This document shows, piece by piece, positions 17,857 through 25,619 of a stretch of 64,000 nucleotides of DNA. Source of the DNA: Rhizobium sp. 9140 (GTDB taxonomy: Bacteria > Pseudomonadota > Alphaproteobacteria > Rhizobiales > Rhizobiaceae); contig NZ_FJUR01000001.1 in assembly GCF_900067135.1 (NCBI RefSeq), positions 3,381,001 to 3,445,000 of the forward strand, read 5' to 3'. The notes beneath the pieces are model-generated. The model was given only the letters and a program-made list of their open reading frames with translations. It searched no databases and had not been told where the DNA came from. The position numbers and the translations under genes were made by a program. Every line of letters begins with the position of its first letter. Within the stretch, counting starts at the first letter, position 1.

Positions 17857-18225
17857 TCACCATCCGGGCTTGGCCCGCTCCTGCTTTTGCTTCTCGCTGT
17901 CGTGGTACGCCTTGCTCACTGTCTGAAGGTTGCCCTTGTCCCAGAACAACGCCTCATCGCCACGATGCGGAACGATGTGGTCACACACTGGACTGTCTGG
18001 CGCAGGATGCTTCCCAGCACAGATCACGCCGGTATGCCGGCACGTGTAGTGGTCACGCTCGAAGACATCGCGCCTGAGCTTCTCCCAACGAGCCGTCTTG
18101 TAGAGCTTGCGCCAAGAGACGGTCTTGTCTCGCTCTTGAAGGCGGGCCGTCTCATCACCGGGCAACCGGCCGAGGCGAGGTGCTGCAGGTGCTAGACGGG
18201 GAGGAAGCGATTTGAGACGGCCCAT
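17857..18225 (-). CDS. HNH endonuclease (HK97 gp74-like)
   Basis: About 122 residues from ATG 18225. The core R-D-V-F-E-R-D-H-Y-T-C, V-C-D-H-I-V-P-H-R-G and G-N-L-Q-T-V-S-K-A-Y-H-D marks an HNH/beta-beta-alpha-metal nuclease. In cos phages such enzymes work with terminase in DNA cutting before packaging, and the gene lies just upstream of terminase here. A longer frame to 18285 exists, but the upstream part runs through a hairpin and is not conserved-looking. Confidence 0.88.
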   Translation of the reverse strand: MGRLKSLPPRLAPAAPRLGRLPGDETARLQERDKTVSWRKLYKTARWEKLRRDVFERDHYTCRHTGVICAGKHPAPDSPVCDHIVPHRGDEALFWDKGNLQTVSKAYHDSEKQKQERAKPGW

Positions 18226-18436
18226 ACTATAGGCGAGCGAAAGGCGACCTCTCGGTCGCCTCTCATCTGTCCATAGCGGTAGCACTGGGCCTGAATCGGT
18301 GCCTCGCTCTTGAGGCTGTCAGGCGGTGGGTCCGGGGCGCTGTCCCTGAGGCTGTTGAGGCCTGCTCTGCCAAGGGCTCAAAGGCCCGAGGGATCGGAGG
18401 GTGCGCTTGTCTGGATCTTCCGTGAGCCGATTGCTC
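18226..18436 (-). terminator. Hairpin cluster between NusG-like gene and late genes
   Basis: The gap contains a perfect 8-base-pair hairpin, AGGCGACC-TCTC-GGTCGCCT, at 18242-18261; read on the minus strand it is followed by TTTCG. A second GCCTC/GAGGC stem lies near 18301-18318. It could act as a terminator or attenuator between the early genes and the packaging/morphogenesis operon. The T-run is short, so an intrinsic terminator is not certain. Confidence 0.5.
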
Positions 18437-19093
18437 TCATACCTTTTTCAGAAATGCAACGGGCATCTCGATCTCGAAAGGGTTACCGCGAACCTTGATC
18501 TGGACACGCGCACGCGCCTGTCTACACCACTTCACGGCAAGTACGACGCATCGGAACCCACCGAACGGGCCGCCGTTGATATCGGCCTCACATCCCTGCG
18601 AGATCGACTTGTCGGTGGCCACACGAGGTGTTTCCGTACCGTCAGCCATGCGCTTGAACAGCAACACTTCTTCATCGTGAATCACATGAGGCTCAAGAGC
18701 ACCACCAACAAGGCCGAGCACGTGCTTAACCCGGATCAATCCGTCGAAGGCTTCAGCCGAAGGCCTGCACCTGACAAGCACATATCCCGGCAGATACGCC
18801 CTGTCCTGCTCGACCATGAATGACCGTCCAGGTGCCCGCATGAACGCTGTTTCTGTCGCGACAAAAGTTTCGATATCCGCCTCGACGAGCACGTTTTGCA
18901 CAGCGAACTCACGGCCTGCCTCGACATGCAGGCAAAACCAACGTGTCGATTCGTCGTTCGCCGCCCGCACTCGCGACGCCTCCCACAGATGATTACACAT
19001 GATTCGTGCGTCCCTTTCCGTCCTCTGCATGACGCGCACCACGCGCATCATATCGACCTTCTCCCCCAACCCGATCTCACGCTGCATGATCAT
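18437..19093 (-). CDS. Phage NusG/RfaH-like transcription elongation factor
   Basis: About 218 residues from ATG 19093, overlapping the upstream gene by 17 bases. After about 50 residues comes an NGN domain: W-F-C-L-H-V-E-A-G-R-E-F-A, then Y-L-P-G-Y-V-L-V-R near residue 107 and V-L-G-L-V-G. The C-terminal part has a KOW motif, G-C-E-A-D-I-N-G-G-P-F-G-G-F. NusG paralogs of this kind bind RNA polymerase and help it read through terminators. Its place directly before a hairpin and the late genes suggests an antiterminator of late transcription. A longer open frame upstream is a shadow of the replication gene. Confidence 0.85.
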   Translation of the reverse strand: MIMQREIGLGEKVDMMRVVRVMQRTERDARIMCNHLWEASRVRAANDESTRWFCLHVEAGREFAVQNVLVEADIETFVATETAFMRAPGRSFMVEQDRAYLPGYVLVRCRPSAEAFDGLIRVKHVLGLVGGALEPHVIHDEEVLLFKRMADGTETPRVATDKSISQGCEADINGGPFGGFRCVVLAVKWCRQARARVQIKVRGNPFEIEMPVAFLKKV

Positions 19094-20303
19094 CGCCTTG
19101 TCTCCTGGCCTTGAGGAAGTCTGAAATCCCGTCGAGGAAGCCGTCGAGCGCATCGCACACCGCCGCCTCGTAGTCTGTCCGCCCTTCACCGATCGCCGGA
19201 AAGTACACCCGCTCCATAGGCCGGCTATCGTCGAGGAAAGGCCACCCACGACGCACGTGCTCTGCCTTCCACGCCGCATACAGCGCACCCTCACGATGGA
19301 CGGCATGGAAGCTCGCAACAGCCGCCTCCAGCGCAAGCGGGCAAAGCTCGCCGCGCCCGTCCCTTGCACGCTCATGCATCCGGTTGACCGAGGGCCAGCC
19401 CATCTTCAAACGCTTTTCCGCAACGACCTGATCGAGTGTCGTCGAGCCGCGTTCGATCAGGTTCTTTTCGAGGGGCGTTACCGGCGAGATACGGCCCGTT
19501 GGCCCGGCAGCGAGATCCGCCAGTCGCGTGCCGCCCCAGAGCTTGCCGAACGGCGGCGCAACCACTGCGGAAGGCTTGGCCGCCTCCTGCAGGGCCGGCA
19601 CTTCCTTCCAGAGCTTTTCGCGGAAATAGGTTTTCGGCACAGGGATGTGTTTGCGCTTGGCGCCGAGCAAGGCCAGCCAGGCATCGCGCAGCTTCTCAGC
19701 GTCGACGCGCTCTTCCGGCGTCAGCAGCATCCACTGCCGCAACCATTCGTCCTTCGGCATGCCCAACGCGTCAGGCCAGCCCTTGACGACGCGCCAGAAC
19801 GCATCTTCGATCTTGCGCCGGGCTTCCGGCTCAATCTGATCTTCCTCGCGCTCGCGCACGCCCTCTCTCAGATTGCTATTTTCAGTAATTAATAAGTCTG
19901 AGTTATTACTATGTGCCGATTTTACCGGCGACGGCGGAACCGTCGACGGTGCAGCCGTCGCCGGTAAACACGTCTGCGGTAGAAATGTCACACCCTCGCG
20001 TGGCTCGTCATAAATCACGAGGTTCGCGTTGGAGAACTTGCCGTTCTCCCGGTTCTGCTCCTCCCGCTCGGCATAGCCATGCTCGACAAGTTCGGCGATC
20101 ATCTTGCGGCCCTTGTCGCGCCCGCAATTCCCCTTCTTGATGATATCGCCGACCATGATGCTCCAGTTGTCGGGCTTGGACAGCAGATAGCCGAGCAACC
20201 ACCGCGCTTCCATGGAAAGACGTGTGTCCTCGAAGACATGGTTGGGAATGGCAGCATAGCGCCCATTGCGTACGCCGCGACGAATGGTGGGTTCCTGCGT
20301 CAT
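19077..20303 (-). CDS. Phage replication initiation-type protein with N-terminal winged helix
   Basis: A 408-residue protein. Residues about 15 to 100 look like a RepA-type winged helix domain (I-P-N-H-V-F-E-D-T-R-L-S-M-E-A-R-W-L-L-G-Y-L-L), followed by a linker rich in proline and a helical C-terminal region. Such proteins initiate phage DNA replication or load helicase. It overlaps the small downstream and upstream genes by 4 to 17 bases within one minus-strand operon. The precise replication mechanism cannot be read. Confidence 0.7.
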   Translation of the reverse strand: MTQEPTIRRGVRNGRYAAIPNHVFEDTRLSMEARWLLGYLLSKPDNWSIMVGDIIKKGNCGRDKGRKMIAELVEHGYAEREEQNRENGKFSNANLVIYDEPREGVTFLPQTCLPATAAPSTVPPSPVKSAHSNNSDLLITENSNLREGVREREEDQIEPEARRKIEDAFWRVVKGWPDALGMPKDEWLRQWMLLTPEERVDAEKLRDAWLALLGAKRKHIPVPKTYFREKLWKEVPALQEAAKPSAVVAPPFGKLWGGTRLADLAAGPTGRISPVTPLEKNLIERGSTTLDQVVAEKRLKMGWPSVNRMHERARDGRGELCPLALEAAVASFHAVHREGALYAAWKAEHVRRGWPFLDDSRPMERVYFPAIGEGRTDYEAAVCDALDGFLDGISDFLKARRQGDDHAA

Positions 20304-20608
20304 TCCGCACCCTCGCCCGGCAATGCGGCCGGCTGGTCAAGGGCGACCCGGTAAAGGCGCCCACGTGCGGCGGCGACAGCCATGGAGTTCGCAGGCATGC
20401 CGCAATCCACGCGTGGTGCGCGCATAGCCGTCAGTTCCGTTTCCAGATAGGTCAACCCATCCTGATAGCCGGCGATCATCAGCCGGTTGCGGATCGTGAA
20501 CTCGCACGTCAGCATCACGGAGAACGGCATTGCCAGCAGCGCCCGCGCGCGGTCACCATTTGTCACAGCCGAGGCCAGCAGAGCGATTTCGGGCCGAAGC
20601 TCATTCAT
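20300..20608 (-). CDS. Phage hypothetical protein (102 aa)
   Basis: A mostly helical protein without recognised motif. Its stop overlaps the start of the replication gene by 4 bases and its start overlaps the zinc-finger-like gene by 4 bases, so it belongs to the replication operon. No function can be given. Confidence 0.6.
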   Translation of the reverse strand: MNELRPEIALLASAVTNGDRARALLAMPFSVMLTCEFTIRNRLMIAGYQDGLTYLETELTAMRAPRVDCGMPANSMAVAAARGRLYRVALDQPAALPGEGAE

Positions 20609-21261
20609 CGTCCGATCTCCTTTTCAACGCGCTTCGACAAAGCCTCGACAGCCCGGATGCGACTTTCCTGCTCATCACACCGCTTGCGCAGCGCTGCGGA
20701 TTGCTCCAGCGCCGTCTTGCGCATTTCCACTATGCCCGCTTGCTCGCGGCGGATCTCTTCAGCCGTGGCGAGGTACTGATCGAGAAGCGGGTTGGACCCC
20801 TCAGGCCCGAAAAAGCCGTCGCGCACCTCGCCTACCCAGGCAGAGGGAACATTGAGATCAGCCGCCAACCGCTTGTCGGTCCAGCCGGCGCAATACCGCT
20901 CACCATCCCAGATGTCGGAAATTTTCGCGAAAATGATCTGCCGATCAGCCCGCGACATTTCGGGAGGCGGGTCGGCCTTCGGCGGCGCGCTTGAAGGGGA
21001 TGACTGCATGGGAACTTCCTCCGATGACAAAGGCGCGTGGGCCAGACAGGCAGGGCAACGGTCCTTCCGGTCCGTCGTCCCGACATGCCAGCCGTAGCTG
21101 CGAAAATGGCGATAGATGGCTTCAGGCGGTCGCTGCACGACACCGCGCTTGAAAGGGTAAAAGGCGACCGCGCCGCACCCGCAGGTCATGCGGTAGGCGT
21201 TGATAACGCCGCTATGGGCGTCGGTGTCGATCCGTTCGGAGGGGAAATCGCGCACGCTCAT
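20605..21261 (-). CDS. Phage protein with cysteine-based zinc-binding motif and coiled coil (218 aa)
   Basis: Start chosen at ATG 21261, which overlaps the previous TGA as ATGA. The N-terminal region has C-G-C-G near residue 27 and C-P-A-C near residue 70, a probable zinc ribbon. The last 75 residues form a long charged helix (E-E-I-R-R-E-Q-A-G-I-V-E-M-R-K), likely coiled coil. It may bind nucleic acid during replication; no known family was recognised. Confidence 0.65.
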   Translation of the reverse strand: MSVRDFPSERIDTDAHSGVINAYRMTCGCGAVAFYPFKRGVVQRPPEAIYRHFRSYGWHVGTTDRKDRCPACLAHAPLSSEEVPMQSSPSSAPPKADPPPEMSRADRQIIFAKISDIWDGERYCAGWTDKRLAADLNVPSAWVGEVRDGFFGPEGSNPLLDQYLATAEEIRREQAGIVEMRKTALEQSAALRKRCDEQESRIRAVEALSKRVEKEIGR

Positions 21262-21806
21262 ATCCGCGCACCTCGCCACCACAGTTCGTAGTCCGAATCG
21301 AGCTTGCGAAACCGCGCGAGCGCATCTGCGTCGTCGCGAAGCTCTGTCTTGGAGGAGATAGCGAGCAGGGACTTCAGCCGCGTATCCGCCGCGGCCTTGT
21401 CGGGCACAGGCCCCAGCCCCGAGCGCATCTCCAGAAACCGGTGGAACCGGACATCGCCGCAGAGAATCGCCGCCCGCTGCGCCGGGTCGCGGCGCCGCTG
21501 ATCGTCGGCCTTTTGGCGCTCGATGCCTTGCAGGCGCAACACCGTGTCGGCCGCCCGCAGCACCAGCGGCCCATAGAACCGAACGGTGTCGAGCGCTGCA
21601 GACAGAAGCTCGATTTCGTCGGGCAGCGCGTCCAGGGTGATGCGCGCAATGGCCACGCTCTCACCCGAACTGCGCTGCGTGATCAGCGTCACGCCGCCGC
21701 TGTCCGCCTCCATCAACCATGCGTCGCCCTCGCACCGCATCGCAATGTCGCGATGACGGACAAGGCGCGCTTTTTCGCGGTCGCGGTCGGACAGCGGCCC
21801 GGTCAT
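21258..21806 (-). CDS. Phage hypothetical protein (182 aa)
   Basis: Charged, mostly helical protein with no membrane segment or catalytic motif seen. It is coupled by 4-base overlaps to the methyltransferase-like gene upstream and the zinc-ribbon gene downstream. It is common for rhizobial prophages to carry uncharacterised genes here. No function can be assigned. Confidence 0.6.
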   Translation of the reverse strand: MTGPLSDRDREKARLVRHRDIAMRCEGDAWLMEADSGGVTLITQRSSGESVAIARITLDALPDEIELLSAALDTVRFYGPLVLRAADTVLRLQGIERQKADDQRRRDPAQRAAILCGDVRFHRFLEMRSGLGPVPDKAAADTRLKSLLAISSKTELRDDADALARFRKLDSDYELWWRGARI

Positions 21807-23146
21807 GCCGCCTCGCTTTCCGCATCATCCGCAGCTTCATGCGCCGCCGGCTGATAATCCTTCCAGTCCACACGACGGATCACGGTCTGGTCGCCATAAC
21901 TGCCATCCGGCTGGCGCTCCCACACGAACCAAGCCGTATTCATCTGGCTCGACGCCTTCGGGCCGTCCCATCCATCCCGGTGCATCATCGGCAAGCGCCG
22001 AGAAAACCAGTACATCCGAGCCGGAGGGCAGCCGTCGAGTACAAATTTTCGATCGGCGCTCTCCGACCCGCCATAGAAATTGACGTTCAGCAACAGCGCC
22101 AATTTGCGGGGTTTGTGCACGCGTAGCGCATGCGCGACATAGGCGTTGAGCACGTCCCCATATGGCGGGTTGGTGACGATATCGATGTCGCCTTCGCTCG
22201 CCTCGCTGGTCAGGAAATTCCCAACATCCTGACAGACCCCCTCGCCTGTCACGGTGCCATAATCGATCAGATCCGAGATATGGACCTCGAACCCGCGCGC
22301 CTCCAAAACCCGGCTGATCGCGCCGCGCCCGCAAGAAGGCTCCCAAACGACCGGCGCGAACTGTTCGAGCCCGAGCAGCGTCAACACGGCCTCTGCAGGC
22401 GTCTCATACAGATTGTCGCCGCGCTCTTCCTTCGTGGCCGAACGCGTTCCAACAGCGTGGCGCATATTCGTCCGGGTCGGCTCCAGTCCGGACGCCAAGC
22501 GTGCGGCGATCGCCCGCTCGACAATCCCAGGCTCCCGCTCTTCGGCCGCGGCGAGCTTGCGGGCGGCGTGAATTTCTTGGGCGGAGATCCCGGCCTCTTC
22601 CTGCGTAAAAGTATTTTCATCGGAAATACTTTTCGGCCGACCCTTCAGCGCCCGGCCGTCCACCTGCGCCCGGTCGTATTCTTCCGCAAGCCGGATCTTA
22701 GCCCGCGTCTCGATCAGCAGCGCGTCACCCTGCATTTCCCGCGCCTTAGCCACAAGCCGCTTTCCCGCAGCCCCAAATTTTGCCGCATAGCCGCCGGCAG
22801 CCTTGGACTGATCATATGCGCCTGTCGCGAGCATCGACGCCGCAGCCACGTCGCCATCATCGAAAAGCGCACGCGCCTTCTCGATCATCCTGACTAGCCC
22901 TGACGTGTCGATGATGGCGGGCATCTGCGCGACCGGGGCGGGAGAGACGTCGTCGAACGCCGCCAGCTTCGCAGCGCCTTCCTCCGTTGCCATGCAGACG
23001 GCCATGTCCGTTTCGTGCCGCCGCACGAGCCCGCGCTCGTGCATGCGAAGAATCCGCTGGCGCTCCAAAACGGTTTCGGCCCGGAAGGAACCATCCTTCA
23101 AGGCCGCACGGATAATCTCCGCCTGCTGTGCCGAAAGCGTGCCCAT
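21803..23146 (-). CDS. DNA adenine methyltransferase-like protein with N-terminal regulatory-like region
   Basis: A 447-residue protein. The C-terminal part has an AdoMet-binding motif (W-E-P-S-C-G-R-G-A-I) near residue 262 and the N6-adenine catalytic motif N-P-P-Y near residue 318. The N-terminal 230 residues contain a winged-helix-like segment and charged helices (A-R-L-Q/E-type) not found in simple Dam enzymes. It could modify phage DNA against host restriction and may also bind specific sites. No cognate restriction enzyme is visible, so it is probably an orphan methyltransferase. Confidence 0.78.
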   Translation of the reverse strand: MGTLSAQQAEIIRAALKDGSFRAETVLERQRILRMHERGLVRRHETDMAVCMATEEGAAKLAAFDDVSPAPVAQMPAIIDTSGLVRMIEKARALFDDGDVAAASMLATGAYDQSKAAGGYAAKFGAAGKRLVAKAREMQGDALLIETRAKIRLAEEYDRAQVDGRALKGRPKSISDENTFTQEEAGISAQEIHAARKLAAAEEREPGIVERAIAARLASGLEPTRTNMRHAVGTRSATKEERGDNLYETPAEAVLTLLGLEQFAPVVWEPSCGRGAISRVLEARGFEVHISDLIDYGTVTGEGVCQDVGNFLTSEASEGDIDIVTNPPYGDVLNAYVAHALRVHKPRKLALLLNVNFYGGSESADRKFVLDGCPPARMYWFSRRLPMMHRDGWDGPKASSQMNTAWFVWERQPDGSYGDQTVIRRVDWKDYQPAAHEAADDAESEAA

Positions 23147-23388
23147 CAGTGCACCCCCAGCAATCGATCGAGGTAGTAATCACCTGCTGGTGTGATCTCG
23201 AACGCATGCGAGAAAATGGCATGCGTCCGGGCATACCCGGCCTGCACCAGCGCCTCACCCGCCAGCCGCTGCCGGCTTCCCTTGGAAAAAACCTCTTTGC
23301 CGTCCCGCTCGGAAAGCCGACGCAGGAAGCCGCGCTGGTAATCGTCGATATGTGCCGTGATCGCCGGGCCGCGCTGGAGACGGGCCAT
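23146..23388 (-). CDS. Small winged-helix-like phage protein (80 aa)
   Basis: Contains R-G-F-L-R-R-L-S, a short helical core and F-E-I-T-P-A-G-D-Y-Y-L-D, the kind of ending seen in small winged-helix proteins. It overlaps the next gene by one base and the CII-like gene by one base. It may be a DNA-binding accessory; evidence is only the fold-like pattern. Confidence 0.6.
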   Translation of the reverse strand: MARLQRGPAITAHIDDYQRGFLRRLSERDGKEVFSKGSRQRLAGEALVQAGYARTHAIFSHAFEITPAGDYYLDRLLGVH

Positions 23389-23894
23389 TATGCGTCACCG
23401 ACGATTTTTAGCGCAGGCGTTTCGCCCGAACCCGAACTCAGGATATTTGCATACCGACGCTTCTGCTCGACGGCGCTCTCGATAATCGAGTCAAGATCAC
23501 GAATACCCTGTGTGGCCTCAGACCGCGAAACGATCAGATCAGCATACGCGACCGATGCATTCCGCTGATACTCGTTAGCCCGGGCACCAACCTCCAGAGA
23601 GCCTCGCAAAAGACACGCCCCCTCCTGCTTCGTGCTTTCCGGATCGACGAGCTTGCACCCGTTCAAAGTCGCCATCACGCGAGTGACAGCCGGGTCACCG
23701 CACTCCGCCTCCAGCCGCAACACTGCCGGAATGGGCATAAGCTCTGTATCACGGTCGTTGTTGAACCTGCCGATCTGCGTCTTGCTCAGCGACGTGATGG
23801 CTGCGGCGGCTTCGATGCCACCATTCTTCTTGATCAGCAGCCGATTGGCGGCCTTTAGCTGATAGAACCAGGCGTTCGACAAGCTATCCTGCAT
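23388..23894 (-). CDS. CII-like phage transcription regulator
   Basis: About 168 residues from ATG 23894. The N-terminal part (K-N-G-G-I-E-A-A-A-A-I-T-S-L-S-K-T-Q-I-G) carries a helix-turn-helix, and the layout with a following helical part is that of phage regulatory CII-like proteins. It is the first gene after the operator-rich stretch 23920-23964 and would be the first gene of the leftward replication operon. An upstream in-frame ATG lies inside that regulatory region and is less likely. Confidence 0.68.
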   Translation of the reverse strand: MQDSLSNAWFYQLKAANRLLIKKNGGIEAAAAITSLSKTQIGRFNNDRDTELMPIPAVLRLEAECGDPAVTRVMATLNGCKLVDPESTKQEGACLLRGSLEVGARANEYQRNASVAYADLIVSRSEATQGIRDLDSIIESAVEQKRRYANILSSGSGETPALKIVGDA

Positions 23895-23919
23895 GAGAAT
23901 TCTCCAGACAGAAAAAGGC

Positions 23920-23964
23920 ATTCCCAAACCGGGAAATCCGGTGGGTTATTCCCGTAGTGGGAAT
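23920..23964. promoter_or_regulatory. Two operator-like palindromes (ATTCCC-N5-GGGAAT)
   Basis: ATTCCCGTAGTGGGAAT at 23948-23964 is a perfect palindrome around a 5-base spacer. A second copy, ATTCCCAAACCGGGAA, starts at 23920. The centres are 28 bases apart, close to three helical turns, so the two sites face the same side of DNA. They lie upstream of the CII-like gene and downstream of the Cro-like gene. Either regulator could bind. Confidence 0.7.
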
Positions 23965-24039
23965 GCGAAAAAGGAAAGAAAAACGGCTCGTTAGATCAAC
24001 TCACCGGAGGACCTTGTGACAAAGGAAACACCAACATTT

Positions 24040-24291
24040 TCACGAAACTGCTCCCTCCGAAAACTGAGGGACATTCGAAGCCGGAACATCGACCGCGACA
24101 GAGAGAGCAAGTCGCCGCAACGAGACGCCTACCAAGCCACGGACAGAGGCCGCCTCGACAGCACGAATCCAGTAGGGCGCAGGGATAGATGCCCGCCGCC
24201 GCATTGCCTTTGCAGTGACGTACGGAACGCCGAGATCATCTGCGAACAACGTCAACGATGGCCAAAGATTGATGATATCTGCATGGGTCAT
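24040..24291 (-). CDS. Cro-like small phage repressor
   Basis: About 83 residues starting at ATG 24291, divergent from the CI-like gene across an 83-base operator region. The segment S-L-T-L-F-A-D-D-L-G-V-P-Y-V-T-A-K-A-M-R has the spacing of a helix-turn-helix. A small DNA-binding protein divergent from the repressor is the classic Cro arrangement and would favour lytic growth. Assignment rests on position and the HTH pattern. Confidence 0.7.
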   Translation of the reverse strand: MTHADIINLWPSLTLFADDLGVPYVTAKAMRRRASIPAPYWIRAVEAASVRGLVGVSLRRLALSVAVDVPASNVPQFSEGAVS

Positions 24292-24308
24292 AGCGAGGCG
24301 GTACACTT

Positions 24309-24374
24309 AATACCCCCTGACCGTCAAGCGTATGGAGATTATTTGCACCCCCATGCGCGGGTATAATTTGCACC
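24309..24374. promoter_or_regulatory. CI/Cro operator and promoter region
   Basis: The intergenic region holds ATACCC at 24310-24315 and ACCCCCATGCGCGGGTAT at 24347-24364, which shares 13 of 18 positions with the perfect palindrome at 25104. ATTTGCACC occurs twice (24341 and 24366). A TATAAT at 24362-24367 lies 7 bases before the repressor ATG, so its transcript would begin at or very near the start codon. These are predicted sites only. Confidence 0.6.
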
Positions 24375-25025
24375 ATGGAGCACAACCAAGAACAATTTGA
24401 GAGAACTGAGCGAGCCGCCCGGCTTGTCGAAGCACGTAAGCGCGCAAAGATCGGCGGCGTAAAACTCACCAGCGCTGCGTTCGGATGGAACGTCAACAAT
24501 TACAAAGCGCACGAATCCGGCCGCAATGGGTTCGGCATCACTGATGCAAAAAAGTATGCCAAGGCGTTTAAGGTTTCACTGAACTGGCTATTCTTCGGAA
24601 CGGGCACTCCGGAAGACATAGATCCAGAGATCCCTTCTGTCGTTGATGTCCCACTCATTTCGTGGATTAGCGCCGGACAGCTCGGCGAACAGGATGGTTT
24701 GTCAGACTTCTCGGATTTCCCGACAATCCAAGCGATTGATCTTCCTGAGGGTGACTGGATAGCACTTCGAGTGGTTGGGGATTCCATGAACAAAATCTCC
24801 CCACCTGAATCCATCATCTTTGCGAACCGTAGAGACAGGCGCCTCGTCAGCAATGGATGTTATGTAGTAGCGGATGAGACAGGTGCAGCAACCTACAAGC
24901 GCTATCGGCCAAACGACCTTCCTCCGTTTCAGCCCGCATCATACGATGAAAACATTGAACCCCCAGATTTTCAAGGTTCGGTAACCGTCATAGGTCGCGT
25001 CAGACGGTCCATTATAAACATGTAA
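24375..25025 (+). CDS. CI-like prophage repressor, S24 (LexA-type) peptidase
   Basis: A 216-residue repressor. The N-terminal 70 residues hold a helix-turn-helix (L-T-S-A-A-F-G-W-N-V-N-N-Y-K-A-H-E-S-G). The C-terminal part is an S24 peptidase: cleavage pair Ala100-Gly101 in I-S-A-G-Q, nucleophile Ser137 in V-G-D-S-M and base Lys175 in T-Y-K-R, 38 residues apart. RecA-stimulated self-cleavage would induce the prophage after DNA damage. No ribosome site precedes the ATG, in line with leaderless expression. Confidence 0.93.
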   Translation: MEHNQEQFERTERAARLVEARKRAKIGGVKLTSAAFGWNVNNYKAHESGRNGFGITDAKKYAKAFKVSLNWLFFGTGTPEDIDPEIPSVVDVPLISWISAGQLGEQDGLSDFSDFPTIQAIDLPEGDWIALRVVGDSMNKISPPESIIFANRRDRRLVSNGCYVVADETGAATYKRYRPNDLPPFQPASYDENIEPPDFQGSVTVIGRVRRSIINM

Positions 25026-25029
25026 ACTG

Positions 25030-25054
25030 ACCCGCTTCGGCGGGTTTATTTTTT
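25030..25054 (+). terminator. Intrinsic terminator of the repressor gene
   Basis: Stem ACCCGC/GCGGGT with a stable TTCG loop begins 5 bases after the stop codon and is followed by TTATTTTTT. This is a standard Rho-independent terminator for the plus strand. Confidence 0.9.
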
Positions 25055-25103
25055 CGAATCACATCACGATTCCAACAGCCTAATTGGTTGAGAGTCATCA
25101 AGC

Positions 25104-25157
25104 ATACCCTCGCGAGGGTATTAAATGCACCACCTGCCTTGCGCACGGGTGGTGCAT
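25104..25157. promoter_or_regulatory. Operator palindrome and inverted repeat before the early right operon
   Basis: ATACCCTCGCGAGGGTAT at 25104-25121 is a perfect 18-base palindrome, resembling the site before the repressor. Right beside it, ATGCACCACC at 25125-25134 and GGTGGTGCAT at 25148-25157 form a perfect 10-base inverted repeat with a 13-base spacer. Both lie 70 to 120 bases before the first early gene at 25225. They are probably operators, the first likely bound by the CI-like repressor to keep this operon silent. Confidence 0.68.
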
Positions 25158-25224
25158 CGTGTACCACTTTCCTGCACCTGAACTGACAAGCTTCATTTTG
25201 TCAGCGAGCAGAAGGAAAGTGACG

Positions 25225-25428
25225 ATGAAATTCATGAGCGAAAAAGAAACCGTGTCGGCCATCGCAGACAAGATGCTGCACTACGGCGACGGCTGCACGC
25301 GCGATCAGCTGAGCGCGCACTTCTCGGACGACATCCTCGACCGCTACGGCAACAAGGCCCGCGTCGAGGCAAACGACCGCTCCGAGCACCATACCCGCCA
25401 GCGCGTCGCCGCACAGCGCGCCGCATGA
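25225..25428 (+). CDS. Phage early hypothetical protein (67 aa)
   Basis: ATG 25225 follows AAGGAA at a good distance; the upstream part of the open frame covers the operators and is not coding. The protein is charged and helical (R-D-Q-L-S-A-H-F-S-D-D-I-L-D-R-Y), with a basic C-terminus. It is the first gene of the rightward early operon. Function unknown. Confidence 0.65.
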   Translation: MKFMSEKETVSAIADKMLHYGDGCTRDQLSAHFSDDILDRYGNKARVEANDRSEHHTRQRVAAQRAA

Positions 25429-25440
25429 TCGGATCGCGCC

Positions 25441-25605
25441 ATGCAGCCGCCCCGCTTCATCCTTCCCGACGCAAACACGCCGCAGCGCCTTCGCCAGTTC
25501 GAGCGCACTGAGCAGGCAACCGACTTCATGCGGGGCGCAGTCTGCGGCGCAATTATCGCCCTCACCCCTGTCATCGGCGCCTTGGCCTTGTGGCGCCTGC
25601 TTTAG
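25441..25605 (+). CDS. Small phage membrane protein (54 aa)
   Basis: An open frame from ATG 25441 to TAG 25605, 12 bases after the previous gene. The last 25 residues (G-A-I-I-A-L-T-P-V-I-G-A-L-A-L-W) form a single transmembrane helix after a charged N-terminus. Context in a tight operon and a hydrophobic end support a real small protein. Function unknown. Confidence 0.55.
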   Translation: MQPPRFILPDANTPQRLRQFERTEQATDFMRGAVCGAIIALTPVIGALALWRLL

Positions 25606-25619
25606 AAAGGCGTCATGCC

